Assembly: GCA_012295275.1 (NCBI GenBank)
Contig: CM022672.1
Span: forward strand, 21,675,128 to 21,739,127
From: Chrysomallon squamiferum
Lineage: Eukaryota; Mollusca; Gastropoda; Neomphalida; Peltospiridae
DNA: 64,000 nucleotides
Direction: 5' to 3'
Positions 35,077 through 50,369 of this stretch are shown here, one piece after another. A program made the translations under genes and the position numbers. The notes beneath the pieces were generated by a model. It worked only from the letters and a program-made list of their open reading frames with translations, was not told the DNA's origin and searched no databases. Every line of letters starts with the position of its first letter. The stretch's first letter is position 1.

Positions 35077-38000
35077 ATGGCGTCGACTAGTAAAGGGTTA
35101 GTAAATGTGCATTGTTTTTATCATGTGTTTACAGTGTATATTTATTTACTTCCGTTTTTATTAAGCTCAGGGAATGTTATCAAAAGATTTAGCCCACTAA
35201 TGGACAATATTTTAGTGCGTATTTTCACTGTACAGGATTATATTTACATATACCAAAGCATTTAGCTTGGGAGGGGGGTTATACAAAGCTAAAGAGTAAA
35301 GTGATGACAAAATCATGAAAATTTACAGACACTCGATTGAGTGACAGGTATCGAATCAGTTTTTATTTTAAAACACTGAAGCCAAGGCAAAGCTTCTAAT
35401 TAAAAAGATATCGATATTTTGGTAAATAGAATAATTGTTTTTGTTAAACTGTTCACATCAGTCTATTGCATAAGTTAGTACTTCAGTACTTGTCTGAATA
35501 TTCATTATATTGCTGCATATCAATGAGAATTCATATTGAGAGTCAGTTGCATTATTTTATAATATAATAAATATTATAAATAGCCTCAATTATTAACACT
35601 TGGAACAAACTTATAGCCCATTCAGCCGATTCTTCCCAGACCAAATCATTCAAAAGTGGAATTTACCAAAACAGACAGCATGATGCTAAGCATCCACACT
35701 TAGTACATTGCCATCACCAACTCCTATAATTAATTAACCTGATGCTGTGTTTTACTTGGAATTATTATCTGCAACTGTATTTGGGAATGATGTCAGAAAA
35801 TATTATCATTTTACTTTAATCATTTAATGATTACATTTCATAGAATTTTGAGATTGATAATATGGCTGTGTAACTAATATTACATGAACTTCATACAGAA
35901 ATTAGCAAAGAATTGTTATATTAAAAGTTAGATATTACAACAGACAAAACTGAAATAGTATGTTCCTGTTAATAATAGTGTTAAAATCAAGTTTCTGACA
36001 AGACTTTGAATCAACACTAATACATTCAGCTTTTTTTAAACTAGGAGTAGGATAAAGTGCACAAAACTTTCACAGTAAATTATTTTTTCTTAAAGGAGAT
36101 TTATTTTAACATAACAGTAATACAGTTAAAGCAGTTATTTTATCTTATTAATATTAGAATTATATTCTTAATTAATTCCATCTTTTTGGTCATAAAGTAC
36201 ACAGTTTTGAAAAATATCCATTCTAGCAGCAGAATATATTTTGAGTAAGACAGTGATATGTGTAATACAATTAATCATTTTGATTTCAGTGGAGGAAGAT
36301 GTTCTCAGATTTACTGCCATGATCATCCAGATGCCCCTCTTATTGAAGATTATCATGCTGGTGATATGATCTGTCCAGAATGTGGCTTAGTGGTGGGAGA
36401 TAGGTAAATGATTAGAAATGAACTTGTAAATAATGTACATGCATATTCACAGTCATATTCATTTCTCTCTTTCTCTCTCTCTATCTCTTTCCCTCAGCTC
36501 CTGTCTCTCTCTCTCTCTGTCTCACTGTTTCTGTTATAATTATCAGTTTGAAACTAATACATTGGTTAGAACATAGATAAATAAACTGCTATTTATTAAT
36601 ATTAATAATAATGTCTGTATAAATGCTCAGGTATTTATGTGGTGTTTATTTACAACCTGTATTATCAAGGAGTGAATGTCATAGTACGGACATAATTAAT
36701 AGATTTCCAGCATACAAATTTATTAAACCATAAATTGATCAAAAAGCATATTTGTAGTTATGACTTATTTTAATTTGATATTTTAGAAAGGTGTTTTTTT
36801 TTATTCAAACCATTTAATGACCACCTTCCAAAAGCAAGCCTTGTGATAGTGTATTTATGCATATTTATATAACAAACAGTTGAGTAATAAATGAGGTACA
36901 ATTTAAATAATTTTGTTATAAATCTGGTCTATAAGATTTTGCCTAAAACATGGATTTACAAAATTTTCAGAGTTGTAGATGTAGGCTCAGAGTGGAGGAC
37001 ATTCAGCAATGACAAGAACACAAAAGATGCCTCTCGTGTTGGTGCTGCAGAGGTACTGCTATCCTTCATTTTAATATTTAGTTTTGTAATTTCTGTGCAG
37101 GTATTTCCATAATTACTTTCTACTTCTAAATAAGTTAATGTAAATATAAATAAATAAAAAAAGTGATTTGTGTGTGTGTGTGTGTGTGTACATATTTTAA
37201 TTTACATAATGTACAAGGATTCTCAAATGCACAGATGTCTAACAATATATTCTTGAATTTCCAATTTTTTCTGTGATACTTTTTCACTCTTATTATGTTT
37301 GAGTTGAGACTTATTTTTGTCTATAGCCAGCAGTGCTTTTTTGTTGTAAGAGTCATTTCCATGAACATTGACAATGCAGTGTTTTGTTCTAATATAGTAA
37401 CTGAAATGCAGTTACTGGGACACTTTTTTTTTTTTTTTTAATATTTAAATTTTTTTTTTTTTTTATACAGAACCAGCTGCTTGATGGAGGTGATCTGTCC
37501 ACAATAATAGGAACTGGAGCCCCGGGAGGAAAAGATTTGTTGGATGAATTTGGGAAACCCATGTACAGAAATCGAAGAACTGTATGTACTAACAATTTAT
37601 TTTTCTGAAATTTTAAGTAATGTAATACTGGAAAAAATATCTTACAAATGCATTGAACATTCGTTCTCAACATAAATAGCTGTCCATCCTGCATATACAG
37701 CATTATCAAATGTAATTATTTTGTGAATCGTAGGCTTTGCTCTTTTTCACTCATTCTTTACTCTAGAGGAGAGAGCATTGGCTCCTCAAAAACAGAGCTG
37801 TCAACAATCACAAGCTTTTTTATTTTGTTTCTGAATATACTAGAACCACCTTTAGAAGTAGTCAAACACACGTAGTATAAATAAAGAAAAGAAAAGGCAT
37901 AAAAATCTCAGTTTCAGAGACAATTTCTAATACAGAAACATAATAAACCTTATTATACAGTTATTCTTTTCCAAAAAATGGAAGGGGAAAGAATTGTATT

Positions 38001-41000
38001 TGTGTGACAAACTTTTAATAGAGTAATGTAACAAAAATTTATAACACAGTTATTCTACTTGATGCTAACTTTGATAGTCACTGAACACAAATATCTAAAA
38101 GAAGGACAGATCTCCCTGAAATAATCAGGTCAGAAACTGAACACAGACATATCTCTTGTGAAGGACATGGTACTACAACTTTGATTTAAAACAAAACTAC
38201 TATATCAAACATAAACAAAGAAGTTGAGAACATTTAGTTTGTAAATATATTTTGTCAGAAATCCTCAGTGTTCCCTTGGCTATTATTGTTCATTATGATG
38301 TGTAAACTAATAATAATGCACAAATATTCAATATTTTTAATGAACTTTATTCTTGGTCAGTAACAGCATGTAAATTCAATCAGTGGAATAGTTTCATTTC
38401 GTATAAATTTATTTAAGTTATTTACTTGATATAAAAAATTAAAAAAAAAAATTTCTTTTTTTTTTTTCCATTCATTTAAATGATTTTAGATATATAAATA
38501 TATACTTTAACATAAATTATAATAAATGTAGTGTATTATGTATAATTCATTTGATATTTTAACATTTCAGTTAATATTGTTGATTTCATCCATTTCATTT
38601 TCATTTTTTCTTCACTTTGTAGAACATGCAGTATTAAAACATTCATATTGTTGTTTTGTTTTTTTTTTAAATTTTTTAGTTTCTTAGACTAACTGTTGTT
38701 GCTTTTTTTTTTGTGTAGTTATGAAAGTTGATTATTGTTTCATACAAATAATTATTCTATATCCAAAGTCTTACAAAATAAGGTTATTCTGTATAACATG
38801 TTTACTTGCTTTTAGAGCAGATGTCTGAAGCTGAACTGTCTTGTAGAGATTAACAACTGAATTGTGTTTTGAAGCCATACTTTAAATTATATATAATCTG
38901 AGAATAATTTATTTTCCAGATGAACAGTTCAGACAGAACTCTGCTAAATGCATTCCGAGAAATTAATCAGATGGCTGACAGACTTAATCTTCCCAAAATG
39001 ATTGCTGTAAGTAGATTTAAACTGATAGTTAAAAAATAACAAGACATGTTTACAAAGATAAACAAGTAGTGAACCATTTATCTGGCAAGCTTTGGACCAG
39101 AGATAGCCTGAATTGCTGGATACAGGCTACATCTTTACTTAAAATATAAAATAACAGTGAATATTAAATAATATAATTGTATTTAATCAATGCAATAATT
39201 CAGGGTCTGTTTGATCTTTGTTAATTCACTCAAAATTCTGAAAATGCATTTCACTAGCAAGTTGTTTTTCTGCTAGTCTTTTAGACATGATAAATGAAAA
39301 TAAGAGTAAACGGAAATAAGTAATAACTTACTGTGAAGACATCACCTGTACACAGCAACACTTTACTTGAACTGGCATCATGGAATTCATAAATTCATTT
39401 TGGTGTAAAAGAAATTGAAATGTATGCCGAGATTCAAAAAATAATGTAAATGACTTTTTCATCACTCAAGAGATAATTTTTTTTAATCACTTAGATGTTT
39501 AATGATATTTTTGTTATATTCACAGGATCGAGGAAACACTCTGTTTAAACAGGTGCATGAAGGCAAATCACTGAAAGGACGAAGCAATGATGCTATTGCA
39601 TCAGCATGCATGTACATAGCCTGTAGACAAGAGGGTGTTCCTAGGACATTCAAGGGTGAATTTAACAATTTTAATAAATTTATTCCCTTGTAAAATAAAA
39701 TTTTCCTTCTTGTAAGATTTGCTTTTGGATTATTTTTGGAAAGTAACACTTTCATAAACACATTATTCTTCTATTACTGTTTTGAAGATCAGTTATCCTT
39801 AATTTCTCTTTTAAGAAGCATTTTGATGATGAAATTAAATCCATCACCATGTTAAATGTTCTCACACTGTAGTTAAATTAAAATCAGACACTGACTACTA
39901 GTTTTATTAACTGACATTAACTTTTACATATATACAGGATTTATTATTTTCTTTTTCTCTGCATGCATAAGCATTCTGTAAAATGCAGTTAGTTACAAGC
40001 CTGTTTGACTGAGCTGATGAAATACAGCTCCTGTGTTAAGTATGAAACATTTAAGAAGATCCTGCCCTTTGACTTTGGTGCATAAATTGCTGTAATGCAT
40101 TAAAACAATTTTTCAGAAATTTGTGCTGTCTCAAAGATCTCAAAGAAGGAGATTGGTCGAGTGTTCAAACTGATTCTCAAGACACTGGAAACAAACGTGG
40201 ATCTTATCACCACTGGAGATTTTATGGTAAAAAGAAAACATTATTTAGTGTGCTGTCAGTATTTGAAACTCACTTTGGTCATGTCATTTCAAATCAAGCA
40301 AAAAAAATATATGTCTGGGTAAAAATACACATATTCCTATGGATTTTTTAAAGTTATCTTTTTCTTGTTATTCTTATGAAGAGATTAAATTATTGTTTTT
40401 TATTTTTTTTATTTTTTTTCTAAAAGCCAGTTAGTATGAAGTTACCTTTTTTTTACATTCTGGAATCATTAAAATATATAAATATATGTTGTTATTTGTA
40501 GCTTTTTATTTTATTTTCTTAATTGATTTTAAAAAAGTACATAACATATCAAATTTTTAATTTTTTTTTTTTTTTTTTGGTTGGAACTTAGTTCAATATA
40601 TTTTAATGAATTTTCTGTTACAAAATCTTTTGTGCAATTTACAAAATAAATTAATCTGATTCTGAAAAACAATCCATTAAGAACTTTATAACCATTGATT
40701 ATGTTTCAGTCTCGATTCTGTTCAAATTTGCAACTGCCTAACCATGTGCAGAAAGGAGCTACACATATTGCACGAAAAGCTGTGGAACTGGATCTGGTGC
40801 CTGGGTATGCTTGCTCTGTTTATTTGTTTATTTCATGTAACCACATTTTAATATATATTTACTATAAACTAAATTTCATCATGCAAGAACAAATATATAT
40901 ACACTGGATTTTTTTAAATCAATTTTTCAGGTGCGTCTGCAGTTTTATGAATCTGAGTTTTTGTTGTTTTATAAGTTTTTAATGTTTTTTTTCATAATCT

Positions 41001-42136
41001 AAATTTTTATGTCTATTTGAATGTATAGTCCTTTCTAAGCTGTTTTATTTTATTCTATTTATTTTTTCATTTAATAACATTGATGCTAATAATTACAATA
41101 TAAAAACAGTAGTTCCATTTCCCAAAAATTTGAAAACGAAATTTTTATTTTTTAATTAGTTAATGTTTCTATTTTTCTTTCTTTGTGGATGTAACATAAA
41201 CACAGAACCCATTCAATGTATGTATAGATAAATATAATTATGGTTTGAAACTTATTGTTATATTTTATTTAAGAGCTGTAAAACAAATCGATCATTATGG
41301 AAGATGTATTAATGCAAGATTTTATCATTTTAAGACGAAGTCCTATTTCTGTGGCTGCAGCAGCTATATACATGGCTTCACAAGCCTCTGATGACAAGAA
41401 AACTCAGAGAGGTATGTTTTATTAATATTTATTAAATTAACTCTTCAAATAATAGAAATAACTTGATTTTCTTTACCATAAGTTTTCCGTTAACAAGCAT
41501 TACTATAAATCTTTGTTACAGGTATTTCTGCAATGAAAAAGAATTTGATCTGTGGTAGAATTATAAGTTATCCAGGCATTTTACTGGATAGATGAAAAAC
41601 CAGAGATTCAGTTAAAATTCAATATATTGTATTTGTTAAAACAGTCACTAAAGCAAAAAACTGTATGGAGTTACGATTAAAATTAGTCACATATCATTAT
41701 ATTAATGATCTGTAATTAATGTTTGTCTGTCTATCAGTCTATCTACAGATATTAATAACAGATTATTAATATGAAATCCAACTGATTTTGCCATTTTCAA
41801 AATCTTATGTACAAAAACAGTGCATAGCCAGTCAGAAAATAACACATCAATTTGAAGATGGCTTGTAAACTGTAGCTTACTCATGTTAACTACTGAAATT
41901 ACCCCATATCATGATTAAACAATTTATTATGAAAATATTCCATTCTATTTTTATTTTAATATATAAATTAATTTTTTTGTTTTGTTTTGTTTTGTTTGGT
42001 AGAAATTGGAGATATTGCTGGCGTGGCTGATGTGACCATCCGACAGTCTTACAAGTTGATGTATCCACAGGCACACAAATTATTCCCCGAAGATTTTAAA
42101 TTTACCACTCCCATAGAACATCTACCAGCTCAGTGA
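35077..42136 (+). CDS. GTF2B: Transcription initiation factor IIB (TFIIB), complete, 10 exons
   Basis: TFIIB bridges TBP-bound promoter DNA and RNA polymerase II and helps set the start site. Exons: 35077-35096, 36290-36403, 36971-37052, 37471-37581, 38920-39006, 39526-39655, 40117-40226, 40710-40804, 41335-41411, 42003-42136. All phases agree; 960 nt give 319 aa (human 316). The protein opens MASTSK like the vertebrate protein. Features in order: zinc ribbon (CHDH and CPEC), B-reader region ([11 protein letters not shown]), linker, then two cyclin folds ([32 protein letters not shown] and [18 protein letters not shown]). It is the most strongly conserved gene in the window. The start is set by the conserved MASTS; no in-frame ATG was seen shortly upstream. 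Intron 9 ends in tttaag, an uncommon AAG acceptor, required by phase and by conservation of GRSPISV. Confidence 0.97.
35097..36289 (+). other. GTF2B intron 1
   Basis: 1.2-kb phase-2 intron splitting the seventh codon. Its donor is GG|gttagt. AT-rich unique sequence with no feature recognised. Confidence 0.75.
36290..36403 (+). CDS. GTF2B: GTF2B exon 2: zinc ribbon
   Basis: Encodes [20 protein letters not shown] followed by [10 protein letters not shown], the ribbon that docks on RNA polymerase II, with ligands Cys, His, Cys, Cys. Exon 1 (20 nt) supplies only MASTSK and two bases of Gly, so the junction reads [16 protein letters not shown]. Confidence 0.95.
36971..37581 (+). CDS. GTF2B: GTF2B exons 3-4: B-reader and linker
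   Basis: Exon 3 (36971-37052) encodes [14 protein letters not shown], including the acidic/Arg B-finger residues linked to start-site choice. Exon 4 (37471-37581) encodes [16 protein letters not shown] and [13 protein letters not shown], the linker before the first cyclin fold. The intron between them has T runs just before its acceptor. Confidence 0.95.
37582..39525 (+). other. GTF2B introns 4 and 5
   Basis: Introns 37582-38919 and 39007-39525 on either side of the 87-bp exon 5. AT-rich with short T runs. No gene, repeat family or RNA recognised. Confidence 0.7.
38920..42136 (+). CDS. GTF2B: GTF2B exons 5-10: two cyclin-fold repeats
   Basis: The six exons encode both cyclin-like repeats that grip TBP and promoter DNA. 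Exons 5-7 cover repeat one (through DLITTGDFM) and exons 8-10 cover repeat two, ending [10 protein letters not shown] before TGA at 42134-42136. Introns are AT-rich with T runs and nothing else recognisable. Confidence 0.95.
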
Positions 42137-45100
42137 GATGTTCACGAGAGAAATTATTTCAGAATATTTTGTATCTGACCGTTCCTTTTATTCTTTTAAA
42201 TGAGGGTCTTTATTAGAGTTGGTTAGAGGCTGCTTTCCTAAAGCATGCCACAGAAAGGTATCAGCATATAGACTGATTTTTTTCTTATTTTTTTCTTAAA
42301 TGGTGAAGAGGTTGTGCATAATTAATAATGGTAAATAATTTATGTTAAAGCTAATTATCATGGTTGCCAGTTGGCTAAGAGATTTTCATCATTTGCTGTC
42401 TTCTAACTAATGTGTTGCTTACATTTTTTTTATAAATTTTTTTTTTTTTTTACTCTTCTCATTTTCAAACATATTTCTCCACAACTATTTTTGTGTTTGC
42501 TGATATGGTGAATTTTAGATAGTGCTTGCAGTATCAATTTTGTAATGGAAGATAAAGACGTAGATATTTTTTTAAAATTTATTTATAAGACATGGACTGC
42601 ATAGTCTGAATAAAATTAGTACTCAGTTAAAAAGTTAGATCTTGTATTCTAAAATGTTGCTATTGTGTTTTTTGTAACAGTGTAAATGAAAAATATTTGA
42701 TTTTTAAATTTTTGTTAAATCTATTAAGTAATATTTTACAAATATGCTGATGTATGTGTATGTGTCATTCTGTAGGTTCAGAATTCTTTATAATCTCTGT
42801 TTTAATTTGTATAATAACTAAGTCATATTTAGCAGATGCCTGAAATTATGAATTTCAGAAAGTATATACTTACAAATGATTTATTATTATTAGTAGTAGT
42901 AGTAGTAGTAGCAGTTGTAGTATTGTTGTTGTTTTTCTCAGTATCACCATCATTATTAAAAATGATAATCATGTTATTAGTACTATTAATGTGTTGATAA
43001 TCCATCTGTTCTTTGTTTAAAATTATGTAACTCAGTTTTAAACAAAATTGCAGATTAAATCGCAGAGAGTATATTGCATTGAAAATTCTAGTTTTGTTTG
43101 AAAAATTTGTACATAACATTTTTAATTATTATTTTATGTACATATATTTAAAGTTATTATTATTACTTTTATTTTTATTTCTGTTGTTATTATTATCATC
43201 ATTAACATAATCATTATTATTTTGAATATTCTTAACCAGTATAAAATGTTTTTATTCAAGAATTTAAGACATTATTAAACTTACAAAAACATTTCAGACA
43301 ATCATGATTTCGTTAAACAATATTAAAACACATGCAGCTTTTTCTATTTTAAAAGATTTACTTTTCATAATATACTTTTTATTTTTTTTGTACATTGTGA
43401 AAAAAAATAATTGTGGCTTCCATATCATATTAACTGATAAATATCAGTTTGCAAATTATGTTATGTGTATTTTCAATGTCTGCAACTGTTAATTTTGTGT
43501 GAATATTGTTTAAAATAAATTTAAAAAGTGTGTGTGTGGTTTGTAAATGGTATATTAAAATTTACTAAAATTGATTTTTAAAATACTTGCTGATGTTTCT
43601 TGAAACTGGAAGATTAGATATATGTTACAAAAATACACTTGTACTATTGTTCAGCATAGTATTCAGCTAAGAAACATATATTTTACATATCAAAACTTAG
43701 TTTAATTGAAATCAATAAATTATGCATGTCCAGATTTAGGTTGGAAATATATGAAGAAACCACAGGTTAAAAAAAATTCACATTCAGAGTACATACACAG
43801 AAAGAAAACATTTTTATTTATTTAATTATTATTATTTTTTTATTACAGGTTAAAATTAAATTTCATCATTATGTGCTTATGCATAGATCATTCATACGGT
43901 TTTTATAGAGGGAAGAGTAATAATGAAAACAAAATAAAAATAAAATAAAGCTAATACATTTTAAAAAGAAGTGCCCATATGGAACAAAATAATTTTTTGT
44001 TTTCATCAAGAATTTCATTTCCATTGCCAAAATAATATGGCAGAAATTCCAGTTTAAAAAAATAATATTTAATAAAAATAAAAAATATATATATTTAAAA
44101 ATAATAAGAGTAATAACAGAGAATAACATTTTTTTTTTTTTTATGCCTTTAAATAATAAAAATATTACAACTGTTGTAAACATTTAATATGCTTGTAAAT
44201 AGTTGTATCTCTAGATTGTAATTTGATAGATCTTTTGTTGTTTCATAGTCATTTTTATTGTCATTAGTAACTATTGGTGCATTCATCTTGGCATTACAAT
44301 AAGCATTAAATGTGTACAGCCTTTTATATTTTTATTTTTATGTATATAGTAGCTTTTACATGTTTCTATTTTTACTACATTTGTAATAATTAAAAACTAC
44401 ATATATCATGCTTGGTAATTTTGAGTGGGTTTAATTTTCTCTTTGGGTCAAAGAATAAAAAATAAAAAAATAATAATGGTAATAATTTGATTGATTCTTT
44501 TTCTTTAATTATTCCTTTGGTGAAAGATGCTGTAAATAGTGTATTATATTGTTTATTGGATACTGATTATTATTTTTATTAATATTATTTTTGTTAAATT
44601 TGTTACAGTTCTGTATCTATAGATAAACTTAAACCTTTTGCGTGACAGAGGAAACCTGCCTGGGCAAGTAGTTTTTGATTATCTGGGGATACTGTAAAAC
44701 ATGAAACTAATGTAATAAATGCATTTATGTTTGTTAAATAGGCATAACATAAATAGTGTGGAGAAATACATAAACCTATGAACAAGAGTTTAATTCACAT
44801 AACAAATCAAGCATTATGTAAAAAGGAATACATACACACATATTTTGAGCTTCCTGCATAATTATATAGAGTTAAAAGTTGCAGTAAGTCATCAGTTAAC
44901 AAGGTTCCTCTGAATAAGTGTAACCCAGTCAGCTTAAGAGTATTGAGAATTAGTACTAGTAATTCATTGTTTTGACTTTGGAATAGCACTATGCCAAGTC
45001 TGCTTATCATTTGCAGCTAATTATCAGTAAGAACAACAACAAAACCTATTACACAATATAGTGAAGAAAATAATTTAAATTGTCTTACTCAAAGAAATAG

Positions 45101-45415
45101 TGGGTTTTTTTTCTGTAAGTGAAAACTTTTGACTTGTAGCTACAACAGTTAAATCATATACTGATCAATATGAGTATTGCACTAAACCGAAAAATTAAAC
45201 AGAAGAAAAAAAGTAATACTATAACTGCATTAATTAATACAAACATTTCTTGTGAGATTCATTTTATACATGCATTAATTTCATAGTTTACAGTATTGTA
45301 TTTGGCAGGAAGACACAGCACAGCATTTTGAAAACTAGTCATTTAGCATTGGCTGGAATGAGAAAATGTTTTTTCTTTTATTTGAACGAGTGTGTGTGTG
45401 ATACAGTTATTATCA

Positions 45416-45457
<42 letters not shown>

Positions 45458-48400
45458 CATTATTATTATTGTTCAAACTTCATTTCAGATGAATGCATAG
45501 GAGAGTGTCTTTATGTTGCATAAAACTGTCATAATTTAAAAAATTTGATTTTAATAAAAGGTTAATTTATTTTGCATTCCAGAAATGTAAATAGTCTGAC
45601 AACTGAATGCTGTGTTGTAAAACAAAAGTTGGAATACATTATTGTTACAGATCGCTATTAAAATAAATCCAAAATTAATATTTTTGATTTGTTGTTTCTT
45701 TTCTTTTACTTTTGGAATGGGCTGTTTAAGATAATGCAGTTTTCACATTTATTGTAATTTGATTTAACTTTAGTTTACAAATTTAATAACATTGGCAAAG
45801 AGAATAGTTTTTATACCTTTATTATCTAAATCAGCTTAACACTGACTAACCTTTGCAGTGAAGAAATGGTGTTTGCCAGTACTGTATTTTGAACATGAGG
45901 GAGATCCTTAGTTATATTCATTAGGTTTTAATTTACAGTGTGATAAAGTATGATTATTACTGGATTTCTGTTGTTAAAAATACTAGACTGATGATACATG
46001 ATTTCGATTTGTTAAAAATATCAAATACTATTACTGGATTTCTGTTGTTAATATACCACAGACTATTACTGGATACCTATTATCAACATGTCAGACTTTT
46101 TTCTTATGAAGCCCTGCTGTAGTCTCATTTAAGAAATTCAAATGGATCAAATATCTGTAAGGTAATAATAAACTACTGATTTCTTTAATGAAATAATTGC
46201 ATTTTCATGTGAGATTGGCTTCTTTTTTCTTCTTTTTTTAAAAATAAAAATGTTAATATTAACATTACTCAATAGTATTAAGATAAATAATAATAATAAT
46301 AATAACTAAATACATATAAAAAAAAAATAAAAAAAATAAAACACCTGAGGATATGCAAAACCTAATCAAACAGCTACTTGAAGCTTGAACCCAATCATGG
46401 TAAATCCTTATGACTTTGTACATTAAAATCATCTAATTTATCTTAATTTACCAGCAAAACATTAACATAATTATCTGCTGATTGCATTACAATACTTAAA
46501 CTTTGCAGTGATTTACAAAATTAATATAATTTATATAAAAAAATTGGTCAAAATGTTTAGAAACAACATTTAAAAAAAATGTATCTGTTGCATTTCTCTT
46601 GTTCTTAAAATGACATTCATTTGGTATATTACAACTAGATCCCTGATTAATTACCACCTTTACTACTCAATTCACATCCTGTAATTATGACTATAGCAAT
46701 CAAACTGAGAGAGAAGAATATAAATAAATTTTTTCCCATAGATAGAAAAGCACATATCACACAATGGATCAGATTTAGCATGGGAAATAATAGCTGAATG
46801 GAACTTTTTAATTCTTCATAAAACTTGCATGAAAATGTTCAAAGTTAATAAATTAAAAACGTGTAACAAAAAATGGAAAATACTTTGCATAGATGTTTAT
46901 TAAGTAAGAAAGCATGTAAATATATATACATAGAAAATAAATATTGCATGTCACAAAAGTTTTATTAAAAAGAAAATAACATCAGGTTGGATTTGTTAAT
47001 GAAACTACTTTGTACTGACAATACATTCATTAAAATTATATTGTATTTGTTACAATTCATAAATTGTACACAATAATCAAAAAGTGATGTTAATATTTGT
47101 AAAATGTATATTGATCTATGTTTAATGTAATTGTATTATCACATTTTATATACTGTTACATCAATATATAATAATTGTGACATTGTATATATGATTACAA
47201 ATACATATTAATAATGATTATAGATACACTAATATATATTTTGAATTTATAATAATAATAATAATAATACTTATATGTTACATAAGATATTATTTTAAAC
47301 AGACAACATATAAATTACCATCTCCACCTTACAAATTAAAAGAAATAGCTATTAACATTCAACAGACTGACATCATTATATGTCTTATACTCTCAATCAT
47401 TCTAATTAAAAAAAATTGTAAATCATTCCCATTAAAGTAATAATTTAAAACAAATTTTAAAATTACATTCAGTAATTAACAAGGGAAAGGCTATTTTTTT
47501 TTTTCATTAGGTTATCATTATGTGTTTATATATATATGAATGTTGTTCAATATTTGCTCAAGAAAATATTTAGTCTTTAAAAATACTGGAAATAATAGCA
47601 ATACAGTGTATACCTATGTACTTTCAAGACAGTGGTTTTATTTGCAAAAGATCTATAACTTAAAATAAATTTTAAAAAGTGGAATGTTACCTGGTTAAAT
47701 ATCAATTCATAAATAAAAACTTGCTACATAAAAAAGTTATTTGAATTGTTAAAATCAATTAAAACAACCTTGATATTTATACACAAAGTATATTAATACA
47801 GTAATAACAGTAATACAGTTCAATGCATGTCATGTTGGTATATAAATGAAGCTGCATCTAATAAATATTGTGGTTAATTTTTGTTGTTTTCATTCACTCA
47901 CTTATACATGATATAACAATATATTATTAAAATACAATAATTTCTATAATTAATCTTTTTTTTTAAAAAGAAATAAATAGCACCATCTAAATTGTCTTAT
48001 ATTTAACATGTTGAATCAAGAAAACAAAGAATTAACCAGTATGTATGTGAGCATGGCAGAAACATCTAAAGGTTTTGATTGGTTCAAACAATATCCAATG
48101 AAACTAGCTGTAACAGTATTATAAAGCATTGCATTCACTTTCTGGTAAAAAGAAAATAAATAAAAATTTAAAATACGTATTACAATTCAAAAACTACATC
48201 AAAATCTTTTTTATTCTATTTATGAAAGGTTTAATAAAATTACATTAACTGCACACAACTGATCCTGAATATAATTCAAATTCAAATTCATGCACTGTTT
48301 TTTATTTTAAATTACTATAAATATAATGAACAAGTTATTACAAAATGTACATACAATTATTATTATTATTATTATTTATATTGTTGTTCTTAGTTTTGAT

Positions 48401-50320
48401 TCTGATTACAATGAAAAGTCAGAAATACCACTACAAATACCAAAAATAAATTAATAAATAAATTGTTAAAATAATAATAATATAATAGCATTTGAGTATT
48501 TTTGTTAATCTTTGTAAGTTAGCACTTGAAATGTTAGTACTAGTATACATTAATAAAATATGTATAGTCATTAAACCTGCCATTTTAAATCAATCTCCTT
48601 GTATAGCTCTTTGGTACATTGGGTTAAGCTCGCAATGTTATTGAAAAATGAATCGGAGGTAATTAAAGACTTGAATAACATATTAAATTTTCCTAAAATA
48701 ATTTTGAGGCATTTAATCATTAATTAGAAATGAACTATATTTAAATGTTTTTACTTTAGAATAATAGACTAGCATTAAATTCTAGTGTAATATTTCTCTT
48801 GCAATGTTTTAATAACAGTATATATATAAGAAGAAGAAGAAGAAAAAATAAAATACAATAAGATATAAATAAATAATAAAACATTTTAGCAATTAAATTC
48901 ATGACACAATGTAAAATTTTTTTTATAGAAGTTACTAATTCTTTTGCTTTTGTAAAAAATCATAAATACATATTCCTTTTTAAGAAATGTGTCTTTGTAA
49001 GATTTAACAAGTGAACATTAATACAAGACTAGAACATTTACCATTATACCATCGTGTTCATTAAAAACTTTTATATTACTGATATATTATATTAGTAATA
49101 TTGGTTTGGAACAAAGTTCATAGGCATATATGAAATTGAATAAATCAAAGAACAAGTATCAAAACATTGTCTTTGAATTTCAAATAAAAAATACCATATA
49201 GTTTTGTTCCAAACTAATATAACATATATATATACATATATAAAAATTAATTTTTATAAAATCAGATATCACAAAAACCTAAAAAAAAAAAATGTAAATG
49301 GACAAATCTTTGTATTTATTTTTATCAAAATTCATCAATGTTTTTTTAATTTAAAAAAAATCACTTAAAAATATAAAATGTATAAGTACAAAACTTTGAG
49401 ATAATTAAAGTGTATCTGTGTTATAAGAACAAATAACCTCAATGCATTTTGTATACTCCTGAGCTATTATTTTATTCATTAGGGACTTGTAACCTTTGCT
49501 GACAATAAAGTATGACAGTAAAATAACACAGTTGTGAGGATCCATGGAAGACAAAGATTAATCTTTTATCTTGAAGTCTTATAAGATTACATCATTTCAA
49601 TCTGCAGCTTGTTATTTGATTGTAATACTTTAATATAAATAAATAAAACAAAAATCAGCATAAATACAAAACATGCTTGGGTTATTTGTTCATAAATTTA
49701 ATTTTTATATCTTTTATGACTAGGTACATCTTTCAAAAAATAAGTATAAATAAATAAATAATAAAATTAAAAATATATAATCATTCTAAACAAGCAATAA
49801 TATATAACCATTCTAAATAAGCAATAAATATTAACATTATTAACATCAAGAATAAATCTCTGACTACAACTTGAAATTTATAAAATATGCAAGTTTGTTT
49901 GCAACATAAGAAGTTGTTTTGTACAAATAACTATTATTTAATTGTGTATGTGTGTGTGCAAGCGTGCGTGCATGTGTGCATGTGAGCGTGTGCTGTTTGT
50001 GACGAATGAGATCCAATATAACTTCTACAACCATTTAATAGTGATAAATGTGATAACAGTTGGAGTGTTTGATCAACAACATTTCAAATGCCTCGCAATC
50101 CAGAATGACTATATCTACCCAAAGCAAGTGTTAGTAATAATGAAATAATTAATATGATCAAGAGAGTATTAATGTTAGTATGTTAGAGAATCAGTAGACA
50201 ATGAGGCAGTTTCCCATCTCCCTAATTAATTAATGGTTTGGGATGAAACAGGGGTTTGATCTAGGATCCAATGATTTTTAAAAGAAAAGACTTAAACATT
50301 GTATAAAAAAGTAATTTACA

Positions 50321-50369
<49 letters not shown>

